Assembly: GCF_017104565.1 (NCBI RefSeq)
Contig: NZ_JAAGPD010000001.1
Coordinates: 744,001 to 808,000 of the forward strand
Direction: 5' to 3'
DNA from: Paraburkholderia sp. Tr-20389
GTDB lineage: Bacteria; Pseudomonadota; Gammaproteobacteria; Burkholderiales; Burkholderiaceae
DNA: 64,000 nt
Shown here: piece by piece, positions 46,645 to 56,231 of the stretch
Layout: each line of letters starts with the position of its first letter
How positions within the stretch are numbered: position 1 is the first letter of the stretch
Made by a program: the position numbers and the translations under genes
Notes under the pieces: model-generated
The model's database searches: none
Told to the model about the DNA's origin: nothing
The model's input: only the letters and a program-made list of their open reading frames with translations

Positions 46645-47535
46645 ATGCAGTTACACATGCTGGTGACCCGCCCGATTCGGGCATGCGCGCTATCGGTGCT
46701 CCTCGCACTGCTTTGCGCGGACTCGAAGGTCGTTGGGCAGTGGGCTCGCGTCCAGTGGCCGATTCCATCGCAACCGGCGCCAAAGTACGTCCTCGGTATG
46801 CATCACGATGTCCGAACCCACGTGAAGCGTGTGGATTTTGTCCTCGATCGGGCGGCCCAGACAGAAGAAGAGGCGAAAAAGAAACGCAAGGCGGAGCAGC
46901 GCCACCCCGCAGCGTCTGGAGTCAAACCAGTTACAAAAGCCGCTTCTGCACCTGCGGCCAATTCCGACGCCGCTACACGGACGGAGCCTGCTGCGCAGTC
47001 CGCCGCGCCCAAGCCAGCGCCATCCGGAGGCGCTGCGCCCGCGACGTCTGATGCTCTGCTCAAGCCGGCGTCATCTGCTTTAGCCTCGTCTGCCGCTGGC
47101 GGTGCCGCGTCAGCCCCCACACGACTGCAAGAGACAAAACCGGGTGCAGCCGCAAACACGACACCGCAATCGGGCGGCCGACCTCCACGGCTTACCAGAG
47201 ACCAGTTAATGGCGTTGATACCCGGCGCCACCATCCTGAGAGAAAACACTGCGGGTGCGCTGCGACAATGGGTCGACGTCCCTGACGGCACACTGACTGT
47301 CTACTGGGCGGGCGGCGGTTTTCTGCAGTCGCAAAGCGCCAGCGGCAAATGGAGCGTGACCGATGATGGCCGCTTCTGCCTTCAGATTGACTGGAAAGAC
47401 AAGCCTGAAAACTGGTGCCGCTTTTTGGAGCGAACGCCCAAAGGCGCGTATCAACCGGTCCCGGACACGGCGGACGAAAACTGGACTCCACCGAAGGATC
47501 AAACAGATTGGCGGCCGCTGACCATTCGCCGCTAG
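46645..47535 (+). CDS. Secreted protein with Ala/Pro-rich linker and DUF995-like C-terminal domain
   Basis: A 296-residue protein with an N-terminal hydrophobic signal (about 8-24), a charged region rich in Glu/Lys (about 72-86), a low-complexity Ala/Pro/Ser linker (about 88-175) and a C-terminal beta-rich domain (about 180-285) with two cysteines near FCLQIDWKD and NWCRF, resembling DUF995-type periplasmic domains. The ribosome site AGGGAGGGG is strong. It is convergent with the T6SS operon end (23 bases) and divergent from the patatin. Function unknown. Confidence 0.7.
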   Translation: MQLHMLVTRPIRACALSVLLALLCADSKVVGQWARVQWPIPSQPAPKYVLGMHHDVRTHVKRVDFVLDRAAQTEEEAKKKRKAEQRHPAASGVKPVTKAASAPAANSDAATRTEPAAQSAAPKPAPSGGAAPATSDALLKPASSALASSAAGGAASAPTRLQETKPGAAANTTPQSGGRPPRLTRDQLMALIPGATILRENTAGALRQWVDVPDGTLTVYWAGGGFLQSQSASGKWSVTDDGRFCLQIDWKDKPENWCRFLERTPKGAYQPVPDTADENWTPPKDQTDWRPLTIRR

Positions 47536-47558
47536 CGTGCGTGCCAGGCCGACTGGCG

Positions 47559-48476
47559 TCATCGGTACGCCTCGGCGACTTTCCGCTGCAACTTGCCGCG
47601 AATCTTCGCAACATCAATCCCGGCCTGACCGGGCACGTCCGCAAATGGGATATATCGAGCAGGCGTATGCAGCAGATATGCCTGCGTCTCATCGATGACG
47701 ATCGTGTCGCTCGGGTCGTAGCCCATGTTTTCGAGCTGGCGAGTCAGCTCGGCGCGCTCCGCATAGCTGAGCTCGTGCCACCAGAACGAGCGGCACGCGT
47801 GCGCGTACGCATCGTTCGAGAAGTATTGCCAGTGACCGAGTTCATGGCTGAGGATCGCCGTCCGCACGGGCGCATCGATCGTCTCGCCGCCAGGCGTCTG
47901 GCCGAGCCCCGGAATCGTGACCAGAAAGTCGTGCGGGCTGCGCGGCTCCCATTTGCCGTTACGCTCGACAATCAGCCCCATCTGCACGATCACGCGTTGC
48001 AGCGTACGTTCGCCCGGTGTCAGTTCCAGATGCTGCTGGCGTGCCGCGTCGAAGAAGTGCGCGAGTTCGATCGCGCTGAAATTGTTGCCCGCCGTCAGAC
48101 CCGCCGGATCCGCGCCGAAGCGCCGCGCGTGATTCGCGATCGCCGCCATCGTGACGATACGATCGCGCGGCATATCGCGACGCTCGAACAGCGCGACCAC
48201 GCGTGAAAACATCGCGCCCTGCTCGGCCAGACCCGGCGCGTGCATCACATACAGGCCGGGACGGTCGGTAATCGCAAAGAGCGCGAGCGACGCATCGCCC
48301 GGCAGCGATGCGTCGAGTTGCGCAAGTGGAATGCGCCGCACCTCGACATGCTCGCTCTGAGTTTCGAGCCGCGCCATGCCCGCTTGCGCACGGGCGTCAT
48401 CTGCGAGGCATCCCGCGAGTAACAACAGCACGCAAGTCGCCGTCAGACCGATGCCGCGTGAGCAGGAATTTTTCAT
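47559..48476 (-). CDS. Predicted zincin-like lipoprotein at the end of the T6SS operon
   Basis: A 305-residue protein with a lipoprotein signal (LLLLAGC) and a late HELGH motif (in AILSHELGHWQYF) plus a downstream acidic residue in DETQAYLL, the pattern of a zinc metallopeptidase active site. I do not recognise a named family. ATG 48476 was chosen; a GTG two codons earlier (48482) is equally possible. It lies 24 bases after the OmpA-like gene on the same strand, the last gene of the T6SS run, so a role at the envelope, such as wall or protein processing for the apparatus, is plausible but unproven. Confidence 0.72.
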   Translation of the reverse strand: MKNSCSRGIGLTATCVLLLLAGCLADDARAQAGMARLETQSEHVEVRRIPLAQLDASLPGDASLALFAITDRPGLYVMHAPGLAEQGAMFSRVVALFERRDMPRDRIVTMAAIANHARRFGADPAGLTAGNNFSAIELAHFFDAARQQHLELTPGERTLQRVIVQMGLIVERNGKWEPRSPHDFLVTIPGLGQTPGGETIDAPVRTAILSHELGHWQYFSNDAYAHACRSFWWHELSYAERAELTRQLENMGYDPSDTIVIDETQAYLLHTPARYIPFADVPGQAGIDVAKIRGKLQRKVAEAYR

Positions 48477-48500
48477 TGCCACCGATACAACGGTTCTTAT

Positions 48501-49094
48501 CTAGTTCGTCACGGTCACGATCGTCACGCGGCGGTTTTCCGGTGCGGTCGGATTGCGCCTGTTCAGCGGCTCCGACGATCCCTTGCCGACCGACGTCAAT
48601 CGCTCGGGCGCGATCCCGTCCTTCTGCGTCAAATACTGGACGACAGCCGCGGCCCGATCTTCCGACAGCTTCATGTTCGCATCGGCCGCGCCGCGCGGGT
48701 CCGCGTGCCCTTCGACACGAAAGCGGTACGCCGCGAGCCGGTCCGATTGCAGCGCGTGAGCCACCTTGTCCAGCGCCGCTTGAGCGCTGTCCGTGAGTGT
48801 CGACGAGTTGGTGTTGAACGTGATCAGCATTTGCAGCGATGCCGCTTTCGCCGGGGCTGCGGGCCTCGCCGCCGCGCCGGGCTTGTTCGACAGCACGAAG
48901 CCGCGTGTGACGATGTTGTCGCCGTTGTCCTCCGGCGTGAGCGCTTTGGTCACCGAGTTTTCATCGATGTCCTGCTCCTTGACCACCGGGTCTTCCGCAC
49001 GCGCGACGTTCACGCATGCGATCACACATAGCGCGGCTATCCACGCCCCGCGCGCAGGGCGTCCCGTCAGAAGGGAAACGATTGAGCCAGACAT
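48501..49094 (-). CDS. OmpA-family peptidoglycan-binding protein of the T6SS operon
   Basis: A 197-residue exported protein with a signal peptide (cleavage near ARAE) and a C-terminal OmpA-like domain (about 90-197) with the peptidoglycan-binding pattern VEGHADPRG and NRRNPTAPENRRV. The start at 49094 has GGAGG 7 bases upstream; the ATG at 49112 would overlap that site. It likely anchors the secretion complex or outer membrane to the wall. It follows tagF by 113 bases. Confidence 0.88.
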   Translation of the reverse strand: MSGSIVSLLTGRPARGAWIAALCVIACVNVARAEDPVVKEQDIDENSVTKALTPEDNGDNIVTRGFVLSNKPGAAARPAAPAKAASLQMLITFNTNSSTLTDSAQAALDKVAHALQSDRLAAYRFRVEGHADPRGAADANMKLSEDRAAAVVQYLTQKDGIAPERLTSVGKGSSEPLNRRNPTAPENRRVTIVTVTN

Positions 49095-49207
49095 ACCCCG
49101 ACCTCCGATCAATGCCTACACTGTCCACCGCTTTCGACCTTCGAGCGGTTCTCGCACTGCAATTGCGATTGCCGTTTCAGGCACAAAGACATGCGCCATT
49201 ACAGGCG

Positions 49208-49960
49208 CTATACCTTGCGCAAGTCGACAACCGACCGCCACCCGCTGCGCGCCGGATCGAGCAGACCGACGAAGCGCTCGCCGTCCGGCAATCCCGGGCC
49301 GCCCAGCAGCACGGCGGGCATCGCGTCCGATCCTTCCGTCCACCACGCACCCGATCCCGGCGCCGCGTAGCGGGCGAGCAACGCGGAGAAGCAGTCGGAC
49401 GCGCCGTCAGCCTGCTCCGCTTCAATCGCTTCAATCGCTTCATTCGCTTCTTGCCCAGGCACCACCTGTTCCGCCGGACGAAGCCGCCACGCAGGCGCAG
49501 GTGTTTGCGCCGGCGCCGCTGTCAACGGCCCCCACGCATCGAGCTGCGCATCGAAATGCTCCAGCACGAAATCCGCGTCGAGCGTCGACAGCGCGCGCCG
49601 CGTGGCCTCGTCGTACCAGGCTTGCGCTCCGTCGAGCCAGTTCGCGACGTCGTCACGCGCAAGCGGCGCGGCGAGCGTGAACGGAAAATAGCGTCCCACC
49701 CGGTCGACACCCGGCATCAGCACACCCGCCCACGCCAACTCGCCGCACACGCCGGCGCCGAGCGCAAAACACCAGACCGGCGCATTCAGATAGACGGGGA
49801 GCCACTGTGCGCCGAACCATCGCTGCGCGTACAGCATGCCCTGCTGCAGACACGCATCCCACGGCGTGACGAATCCGGACGGCAAACGCCGCTTCACGAA
49901 GTCTCCATGCGTGCGCACCTTGCCGAAAAATCCGGGCGCCTGGGCGACGAACGCACTCAT
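49208..49960 (-). CDS. tagF: Type VI secretion-associated protein TagF
   Basis: A 250-residue cytoplasmic protein of the TagF/SciT family, recognised by the N-terminal GFFGKVRTHGDFVKRRLP and the FALGAGVCG and GRYFPFTLAAP blocks. In other bacteria TagF holds T6SS assembly in check post-translationally. Its start overlaps the tssM stop by 4 bases (ATGA), showing translational coupling. A linker of E-A-I/N repeats is encoded by a 9-base tandem repeat (49419-49451). Confidence 0.93.
   Translation of the reverse strand: MSAFVAQAPGFFGKVRTHGDFVKRRLPSGFVTPWDACLQQGMLYAQRWFGAQWLPVYLNAPVWCFALGAGVCGELAWAGVLMPGVDRVGRYFPFTLAAPLARDDVANWLDGAQAWYDEATRRALSTLDADFVLEHFDAQLDAWGPLTAAPAQTPAPAWRLRPAEQVVPGQEANEAIEAIEAEQADGASDCFSALLARYAAPGSGAWWTEGSDAMPAVLLGGPGLPDGERFVGLLDPARSGWRSVVDLRKV
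49419..49451. repeat. 9-base tandem repeat inside tagF
   Basis: CGCTTCAAT occurs at 49419-49427 and 49428-49436, followed by CGCTTCATT at 49437-49445 and a partial CGCTTC. It encodes the E-A-I/E-A-N linker of TagF; copy-number change would keep the frame. Confidence 0.8.
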
Positions 49961-52900
49961 AGCCGGTCAGGACAACGGAACTGTTCGAATACCCCTCTAC
50001 GGAACGGATTCGTCACGCTGCTCGCGTCCAGCTGCAGCACGAGCGGGTGGCCGTCCGACTCGAAGGTCGCCTTGAACCGGTCCGCCTGTGCGCTCGGCTG
50101 CAAGCGCGCGTTGTCCATCAGATGCAGCAGCGCCCACGGTCCATCCGCCCGCGCCGAGTCCCCCGATGGGTCGAAATCGACATGCGCCTGTCCCGTGCCT
50201 TTGCCGCTCGGCCACTGAAACACCATCGATTGATCCACGTGGGCGGCAACGAATTGCTGCCCGTCGATATCGATGGTGGCGTGGTCGATCGCAGGATCGA
50301 TGTCGAGTACCTTGAGCGTGAAGCGAACCGACACATCTCGCCCGCCCGCGCGGAAGAATGCATCCCTGATCTGCGCGGCCCGCTGGAACTGCACAAGCAC
50401 GTCCGCTGGAATACCCAGCGAATCGGCGCCCTGGCGCCAGCGCCATTGCGGTCCGGACATGTCGACCAGCGTCGCCAGGTTCTTCTGGAAGAAATCGTCG
50501 ATCAGGCCGCCTGGCGCGAGCACCCGTCCGAAGTCATCGGGCGCCGCATCGCGCGTGGAACTACGTACCAGCGGGTAGCGGCCATCGAGCGCCTGCCGGC
50601 ACAACTGCGCGACATTGGCCTGCCACAGCGCATTCAGCCGTGCGCGTTCGCCACCGACCATCAGCATCGCGCCGCCACTCGCGATGTCGTTGGCCACATT
50701 CGCCAGCGGTGCAGGCGCGCCCTGCGCGACGAGCTTCAGCTTGTTCAGCGCGTCGCCCGGCGGCGCGGGCAGTCCCTGCTTGCGCGCCGCGTCGGATGCT
50801 TCGAGATACGACGCCGCGTCCTTGAGCGCCGCGAGCTGCGTATCGAGCGGCACGGGCCCCGTCGCGCCGGGCTTGCCCGCGAGATCGTGCAGCGCCTGGA
50901 AGTGCGCATCGACGGGATTGACCTGAGCGGGCGGCGGCGCGGTCTCGTCCGGCTGGCTGCCGAGCGCGCTTTCGAGCCGCTTCTTCACGGCGTCGAGCTT
51001 GTTGTTCAACGCACTGACGCCCTGCTCGGCCAGCGAGCCGCCCGTCTTCACCGTGCCGAGCGTGGTCTCCTGGGCGGCCGCGAGCATGAATGCCTTCAAC
51101 GGCGAATCGGGCGCGCCGAGCACGTTCGCCACGCGCGCGCCCTTCTCCACGCCGTCGAACGGCACCACGGCGACATCCGCCAGCAGCGCGTCCCACTGCC
51201 TGATGTACTCGTCGTAGTAAAGCTGCGTCATCGTCGACTTCAGATCGTCGATGGCGTTCGGCGTCAGCACCGACTCCTCGCGCCCGAGCACCCAGTTGTC
51301 TCTCGCGACATCGACGACGGCCTCGTCGCGCAACTGGCCGAACTTCTGATAGCCGGCCCGCGTGTATGCGCCGGAGACGCCGCGCGTCAACGGCGCACCG
51401 CTCTTTCTGACCAGCACCAGCGACGCGTTGCGGCCGGCCGCGGCCGCAACGCTGAACGGCGGCAACTTCGCCTGTTCGAGATCGCGCGCGACGCGATTGA
51501 ACATGCGTTGCGCGAGCGGCATCCGCGCGAGCGTCGTGCGCGCCTGCGCGATCAGGTTCTTGTCGAGCGGCAGCGACGCATCGAACTGCGCGGGCTGGAA
51601 CAGCGCCGCGAGATGGCCGTCGATGTCGTTGCGCTGATCGTCGCTCGCATCGTGCAACGGCCCGCGCCGCCAGTCGATGTCGGCCCACAGCCGCACGGAA
51701 TCGGCGTCGAAGTGAGCCGGATCGCCGAGCATCAGGTACGCGCGCAGCACCTCGTACTGAAAGTCGGGGTTGTTCGCGTCGCCGCGCCGCAACTCGTCCT
51801 CCATCCTGCGCACGACGAGCGGCAGCAACGTCTGCTTCAACAGACGCCGGTAGCTCGCCTGCGCTTCGAGGCCCAGCTTGTCACCCTGATACAGCCCGAG
51901 CCGCGACAGCCACGGCACGCGCTTCTCGCGATCGGCGTAGCCGCCGGGCAGGTCGCGCGCCGCGTTGAGCAAGGGCAGCAGCGCGAGCGGATCGTCGCCC
52001 GCGCGAGTGTTCTTCGCGAGCTTCTGCAACTCGGTCACACGTTGCTCGACATTGCCGATATAGGCCTGGTTGCGCTGATAGCTGATGAAGAACAGCACCA
52101 GCGCAAGCACCGCGGCAATGCCGATCAGCCCGAGCGCGATGCGCTGCAGCCACGTGCGGCGGCGCTCCAGGGTCGGATTGGTGCCCGCCAGTCCGGCCTC
52201 CTGAAAGACGACGTCGCGCATCAGCCGCGTGATGAAGTACGCGCGCCCGCTTGCCGGGTCCGGCAACACGACCTGACGCTGCAAGCCGAGCGCCGCCGCA
52301 ACCGCGCTCATCACGCGGTCGATCGGCCGGCCTTCCTGTGTGCCGCTCGTGAAATAGACGCCGCGCAGCAGCGCCGCCTCATCGAAACGCGAGGTGCTGA
52401 AGGTTTCCTGCAGAAACCCCGTCAGCACGCTCTCGAGCCCCGCGAACTGCTGCGGGAAACCGTACACGAGCGCGCGGCGGCGCGTGTCCGTCTCTTGCTG
52501 CATGCGCCGCAACACGCGGGCCTGCAACTGCTTTTCCAGCGCGGCGAACTCGCCGGGAAATGACGCCAGTGCCTCGTCCGGTCCGCCTTGCGCCGCATAC
52601 GGAAACGTCACGCCCCACACCTGTTCGCGCTCGTCGCGGCCGAGGTCGTCGAAGAATTCCGCGAAGCCTGCGAGCAGATCGCACTTGGTCACGACGACGT
52701 AGACGGGAAAGCGCATCCCGAGGCGGGTGTACAACTCCTTCAGCCGTTCGCGTACAGCGCCCGCCTGCACCGCGCGCTGCGTGTCGGACAGTTGCAGCAG
52801 ATCCTGCACCGACAGCGCGACGATCACGCCGTTCAGCGGGCGTCGCGGCCGATATTTGCGCAGCAGTTGCAGGAAGCCGCTCCATGCGGCCTGGTCGGCT

Positions 52901-53484
52901 TCGGCGAAGCTGTCCTGCGTGGTGAAACGGCCGGCCGTGTCGAGCAGCACGGCGTCGTCCGTGAACCACCAGTCGCAATTGCGCGTTCCGCCGACACCCC
53001 CGACTGCCTGCTTGCCGAGCCGGTCGGCGAGCGGAAACTTGAGGCCCGAATGCAGCAGCGCCGTCGTCTTGCCCGTGCCGGGCGCGCCGACGAACATGTA
53101 CCACGGCAACTGGTAGACGTACTGACTACCGAAGCGCCCTTTCACGCGCGCCTTGCGCAGGATCGCCATCGCCTCGTCGAAGCGCTGCTTCAGCGCGGCG
53201 ACATCGGCTTCCGATTCCTTCCTGCCGGGTTGCGGTGCGGCCTCGGCAACCACGCGCGTGAATTTCACGTTCGCGAGCCGCACCATCAGCCAGCGCACGC
53301 CCCAGTACAGCGCCCAGAGCGCGAACAGCACCGCGATCACGATCCAGCGGTGCGCGGCCGATTCGAGCGGCGCCTTGCCCGCGAACGCGAGCAGCGGCCC
53401 TTCGATCCACACGATCAGCGCGAGCGCCAGTACGCCGAGGAACGACAGCACGATCGGCCGCCTGAGCCAGCCAAGCAGTTTCAT
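49957..53484 (-). CDS. tssM: T6SS membrane subunit TssM (IcmF)
   Basis: Inner-membrane component of the T6SS trans-envelope complex, 1175 residues. Two N-terminal helices (about 11-36 and 46-66) precede a cytoplasmic domain with an intact Walker A GAPGTGKT (133-140) and DTAGRF, then a third helix near 445 and a large periplasmic region. The start at 53484 has GGTGG 6 bases upstream; the longer frame to 53802 runs into tssL and is not coding. It lies between tssL (43-base gap) and tagF (4-base overlap). Confidence 0.96.
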   Translation of the reverse strand: MKLLGWLRRPIVLSFLGVLALALIVWIEGPLLAFAGKAPLESAAHRWIVIAVLFALWALYWGVRWLMVRLANVKFTRVVAEAAPQPGRKESEADVAALKQRFDEAMAILRKARVKGRFGSQYVYQLPWYMFVGAPGTGKTTALLHSGLKFPLADRLGKQAVGGVGGTRNCDWWFTDDAVLLDTAGRFTTQDSFAEADQAAWSGFLQLLRKYRPRRPLNGVIVALSVQDLLQLSDTQRAVQAGAVRERLKELYTRLGMRFPVYVVVTKCDLLAGFAEFFDDLGRDEREQVWGVTFPYAAQGGPDEALASFPGEFAALEKQLQARVLRRMQQETDTRRRALVYGFPQQFAGLESVLTGFLQETFSTSRFDEAALLRGVYFTSGTQEGRPIDRVMSAVAAALGLQRQVVLPDPASGRAYFITRLMRDVVFQEAGLAGTNPTLERRRTWLQRIALGLIGIAAVLALVLFFISYQRNQAYIGNVEQRVTELQKLAKNTRAGDDPLALLPLLNAARDLPGGYADREKRVPWLSRLGLYQGDKLGLEAQASYRRLLKQTLLPLVVRRMEDELRRGDANNPDFQYEVLRAYLMLGDPAHFDADSVRLWADIDWRRGPLHDASDDQRNDIDGHLAALFQPAQFDASLPLDKNLIAQARTTLARMPLAQRMFNRVARDLEQAKLPPFSVAAAAGRNASLVLVRKSGAPLTRGVSGAYTRAGYQKFGQLRDEAVVDVARDNWVLGREESVLTPNAIDDLKSTMTQLYYDEYIRQWDALLADVAVVPFDGVEKGARVANVLGAPDSPLKAFMLAAAQETTLGTVKTGGSLAEQGVSALNNKLDAVKKRLESALGSQPDETAPPPAQVNPVDAHFQALHDLAGKPGATGPVPLDTQLAALKDAASYLEASDAARKQGLPAPPGDALNKLKLVAQGAPAPLANVANDIASGGAMLMVGGERARLNALWQANVAQLCRQALDGRYPLVRSSTRDAAPDDFGRVLAPGGLIDDFFQKNLATLVDMSGPQWRWRQGADSLGIPADVLVQFQRAAQIRDAFFRAGGRDVSVRFTLKVLDIDPAIDHATIDIDGQQFVAAHVDQSMVFQWPSGKGTGQAHVDFDPSGDSARADGPWALLHLMDNARLQPSAQADRFKATFESDGHPLVLQLDASSVTNPFRRGVFEQFRCPDRL

Positions 53485-53527
53485 GGGCATCCACCTTCGA
53501 GGTGCGTCGTACGGAGCGCGAGCGGAT

Positions 53528-54817
53528 TCACGATGCCGCCCCCGGCGCGAGTAGGGTGATATCGACGCGGCGGTTCTTCGCGCGGTTCGCGGGCGAGTCG
53601 TTCGGCGCGATGGGCTCGGTGTCGCCGCGGCCTTCGGCTTCGAAACGCCCCGGCGTGCCCGTGCGCGCGGCGAGCATGTCCCGTACGACATCGGCACGTG
53701 CCTGCGACAGATGCCAGTTCGACGGAAAACGCGCCGACAGCAGCCGCTGGTTATCCGTGTGCCCGGCGACGACCACGTGGCCCGGCACGTCCTTGATCGC
53801 ATCGCCGATACGCTGGATCAACGGGATATAGCCCGATTCGAGCTCGGCGCTGCCCGACGCGAACAGCCCGTCGCCCTTGATCTCGACGACGGTCCGGTCG
53901 GGAAGTTCGGCGACATGCACGAGCCCTTGCGCGATTTCCGGTGCAAGAAACTGCGACAGCTTCGGTGCGAGCGCAGGCGGCGGCGCGGCCTTCGCGGCAG
54001 CGAGCGGCGGCGGTGCGACGCGCACGCCGTGCAACGCCGCGAACACGCGGTCGGACTCGTCGTTCAGGCGCAGGCTCAACACCAGATGCACGGCGACGAG
54101 CAACACGCATGCGATCGCCGCGGCGACCCACAGCGGCACCAGTTGCAACAGCGGCTTGCGCTCGGTCTTTTCGGGCAGCCAGTGCACCGACAGATCGCGT
54201 TCGGCGGCGCCGCGTTGCGAACGGATCATCGTTTCGAGGCGCTCGCGGATCGTGTCCAGCTGCGTGCGGCCACCGTCGATCAACCGGTAGCGGCCTTCGA
54301 AGCCCAGCCCGAGAATCACGTAGATCAGTTCGAGTACGTCGACGTTCCCGGTGGGGTTCTGAGCAAGCCGCTGCAGGATCAGAAAAAAGCGCTCGCCGCC
54401 CGACGCCTCGTTGTGAAAGGTCACGAGCAGGCTGCGGCTCGCCCACATCCCCGCGCCCCACGGCGTACTCGAAATCGCCTCGTCGAGAAAGGTGCACAGG
54501 CAATAGCGCGACGCGCCGAGCTTTTCGTCGTCGATGCCGCTCGCGCGCCCTTGCGTTTCGAACGTGCGCATCATCTGGATCAGCTGGGTGCGCAACTCTT
54601 CGACATTCGGATGGGTCGGCAGCTGGCGCAGCGGAACCGCCAGCTCCAGCAGCGGATTGGCCGCGCGCAACAGCGGATTGAGTCCGCCCGTCTGCGCCGG
54701 GATCGGCGCCGCCGTCGCCGCGGCCGCGACAAACGCGGCGCGCGCGCCGCCGGGCGTCGGAATCAGGATCGTCGCGCCAGGATCATCGAGCGGGCCGCGT
54801 GGTTCGTCTGGAGTCAC
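53528..54817 (-). CDS. tssL: T6SS protein TssL (DotU/IcmH) with OmpA-like C-terminus
   Basis: A 429-residue inner-membrane protein: cytoplasmic DotU domain (about 50-220), one membrane helix (about 228-252) and a periplasmic OmpA/MotB-like domain (about 300-425) with GHTDNQR, ending NRRVDI. It is therefore an evolved TssL with its own wall-binding part, unlike the short TssL of E. coli EAEC. The start is a GTG at 54817 with GAGGAC about 10 bases upstream. It forms the membrane complex with TssM. Confidence 0.96.
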   Translation of the reverse strand: MTPDEPRGPLDDPGATILIPTPGGARAAFVAAAATAAPIPAQTGGLNPLLRAANPLLELAVPLRQLPTHPNVEELRTQLIQMMRTFETQGRASGIDDEKLGASRYCLCTFLDEAISSTPWGAGMWASRSLLVTFHNEASGGERFFLILQRLAQNPTGNVDVLELIYVILGLGFEGRYRLIDGGRTQLDTIRERLETMIRSQRGAAERDLSVHWLPEKTERKPLLQLVPLWVAAAIACVLLVAVHLVLSLRLNDESDRVFAALHGVRVAPPPLAAAKAAPPPALAPKLSQFLAPEIAQGLVHVAELPDRTVVEIKGDGLFASGSAELESGYIPLIQRIGDAIKDVPGHVVVAGHTDNQRLLSARFPSNWHLSQARADVVRDMLAARTGTPGRFEAEGRGDTEPIAPNDSPANRAKNRRVDITLLAPGAAS

Positions 54818-54840
54818 GATGAGTGTCCTCGATCAATGCG

Positions 54841-56175
54841 TCAGCGGCGAATGGCCCAAAACTCCATCGCCAGCCCCGGAAAGTCGCCCGCGACGTGCAA
54901 CGCCATGCCGGCGGACGTCGCGAACTGCTTCCACAAATCGTTGCCGCGATCGAGCTCGAAGTACGTGAAGCCCGCATGAAACGGCAACTGGCGTGGCGCG
55001 ACAGGCAGCGCGCGCAGCCCGACGCCGGGCAACTGCAGGTTCACCAGATCGCGAATGCGCTCGATCGGCCCAATCTTCACCTGCGGCGCGAAGCCCGTCA
55101 GGATGTGCTCGGCCGGCATCTGCGCACGCACGGCCAGCACGAAGGTCGCCGAAGCGAACAGGTTCTTGTCCGGCACGAGCGCGACGCGCAGGCCGTACTT
55201 GCGCTCTTCGAGCGGAATCGACACGGCATGGGGGTCCATCACCATGCTGAGCGACGCACGCAAGTCGTCGATTACCGGCGCGAAGGTTTCCCGCAGGCGG
55301 TCGTGCCGGTACACGGGATACGTCGGCGGGCGCTTGCCCGGCTGGCTGAACGTCGCGAGTTCTCCCGCAAGCTGCACCGCGATCTGGTACAGCGCTTCCG
55401 GATGCAGTCCCGTCATCGTCGACAGATGCGCCGCCAGCGGCTCGTGGCGGTTGATCAGTTGCAGCAGCAGGAAGTCCGACACTTCCGCGACGCCTGTCAC
55501 GCCAGGCTGCGCAAGACGCGCGGCGAGCACCTCGCCACGCTGATGCAGCAGGCCGACGAGGTCGTCGACGAACGCGGCAAGACGCCGCCCGACCCGGTAG
55601 TCGAGACACGGCGGACTGTAGTCGTTTTCGAGCACGACGCGGTTGTCGGGCAACCGTTCGACGACGCGCACGACGCCAAGCACCGCATACGCATTCGCGA
55701 CGTCCGCTTCCAGCGCGAGCCGCACGCGCAGCTTGCCGATCTGCATCAGCGCCGGTTCGGCGTTCGGATCGTTGCTGTCGGCGACTTCGCGCTCGGCCAC
55801 GCGATGCCGCGCAAAGTTTTCTCCGCTGTCTTCGTTGCCCGTCTCGGCAACGCCCGGACGGCGCACCGGCAGCGCCAGCGCGACGAGCGTATTGCGTGTG
55901 CCTTCCGGAATATCGAGCGGTTCGGGCAGATCGTCGTCGGCGGGCAGATTGAACGGTGTGCCATCGGGCATCACACCCGCGCACGACAGCAGCGCAACCT
56001 TGCCGAGCTTGAGCAGTTGCTCGTCGATTTCGAGCGCGGTCAGCCCCCAGCTATACGGACGAAGACATGCGGCCCGCGTCTCCAGCTGGGTCTGCAGATA
56101 GCGGTCATGCTGCTGCAGATGCTGCGGCTGCAGGAACATCCCCTCCGACCAGATGACTTTGCTGTTCCAGGACAT
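54841..56175 (-). CDS. tssK: T6SS baseplate protein TssK
   Basis: A 444-residue cytoplasmic protein with the TssK start MSWNSKVIWSEGMFLQPQHL and conserved family blocks throughout. TssK trimers link the baseplate to TssL/TssM. It lies between tagH (56-base gap) and tssL (23-base gap) in the same operon. Confidence 0.97.
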   Translation of the reverse strand: MSWNSKVIWSEGMFLQPQHLQQHDRYLQTQLETRAACLRPYSWGLTALEIDEQLLKLGKVALLSCAGVMPDGTPFNLPADDDLPEPLDIPEGTRNTLVALALPVRRPGVAETGNEDSGENFARHRVAEREVADSNDPNAEPALMQIGKLRVRLALEADVANAYAVLGVVRVVERLPDNRVVLENDYSPPCLDYRVGRRLAAFVDDLVGLLHQRGEVLAARLAQPGVTGVAEVSDFLLLQLINRHEPLAAHLSTMTGLHPEALYQIAVQLAGELATFSQPGKRPPTYPVYRHDRLRETFAPVIDDLRASLSMVMDPHAVSIPLEERKYGLRVALVPDKNLFASATFVLAVRAQMPAEHILTGFAPQVKIGPIERIRDLVNLQLPGVGLRALPVAPRQLPFHAGFTYFELDRGNDLWKQFATSAGMALHVAGDFPGLAMEFWAIRR

Positions 56176-56231
56176 TTTTTCTCGTGTCTTCTCGTGTCTT
56201 TAGCGTGGCCTGTTCCCGCGACGGGAAACGG

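Noticed and set aside
50047-52563. 838-codon open frame opposite tssM
   Set aside because: Antisense to a clear TssM protein; Arg-rich composition and no ribosome site.
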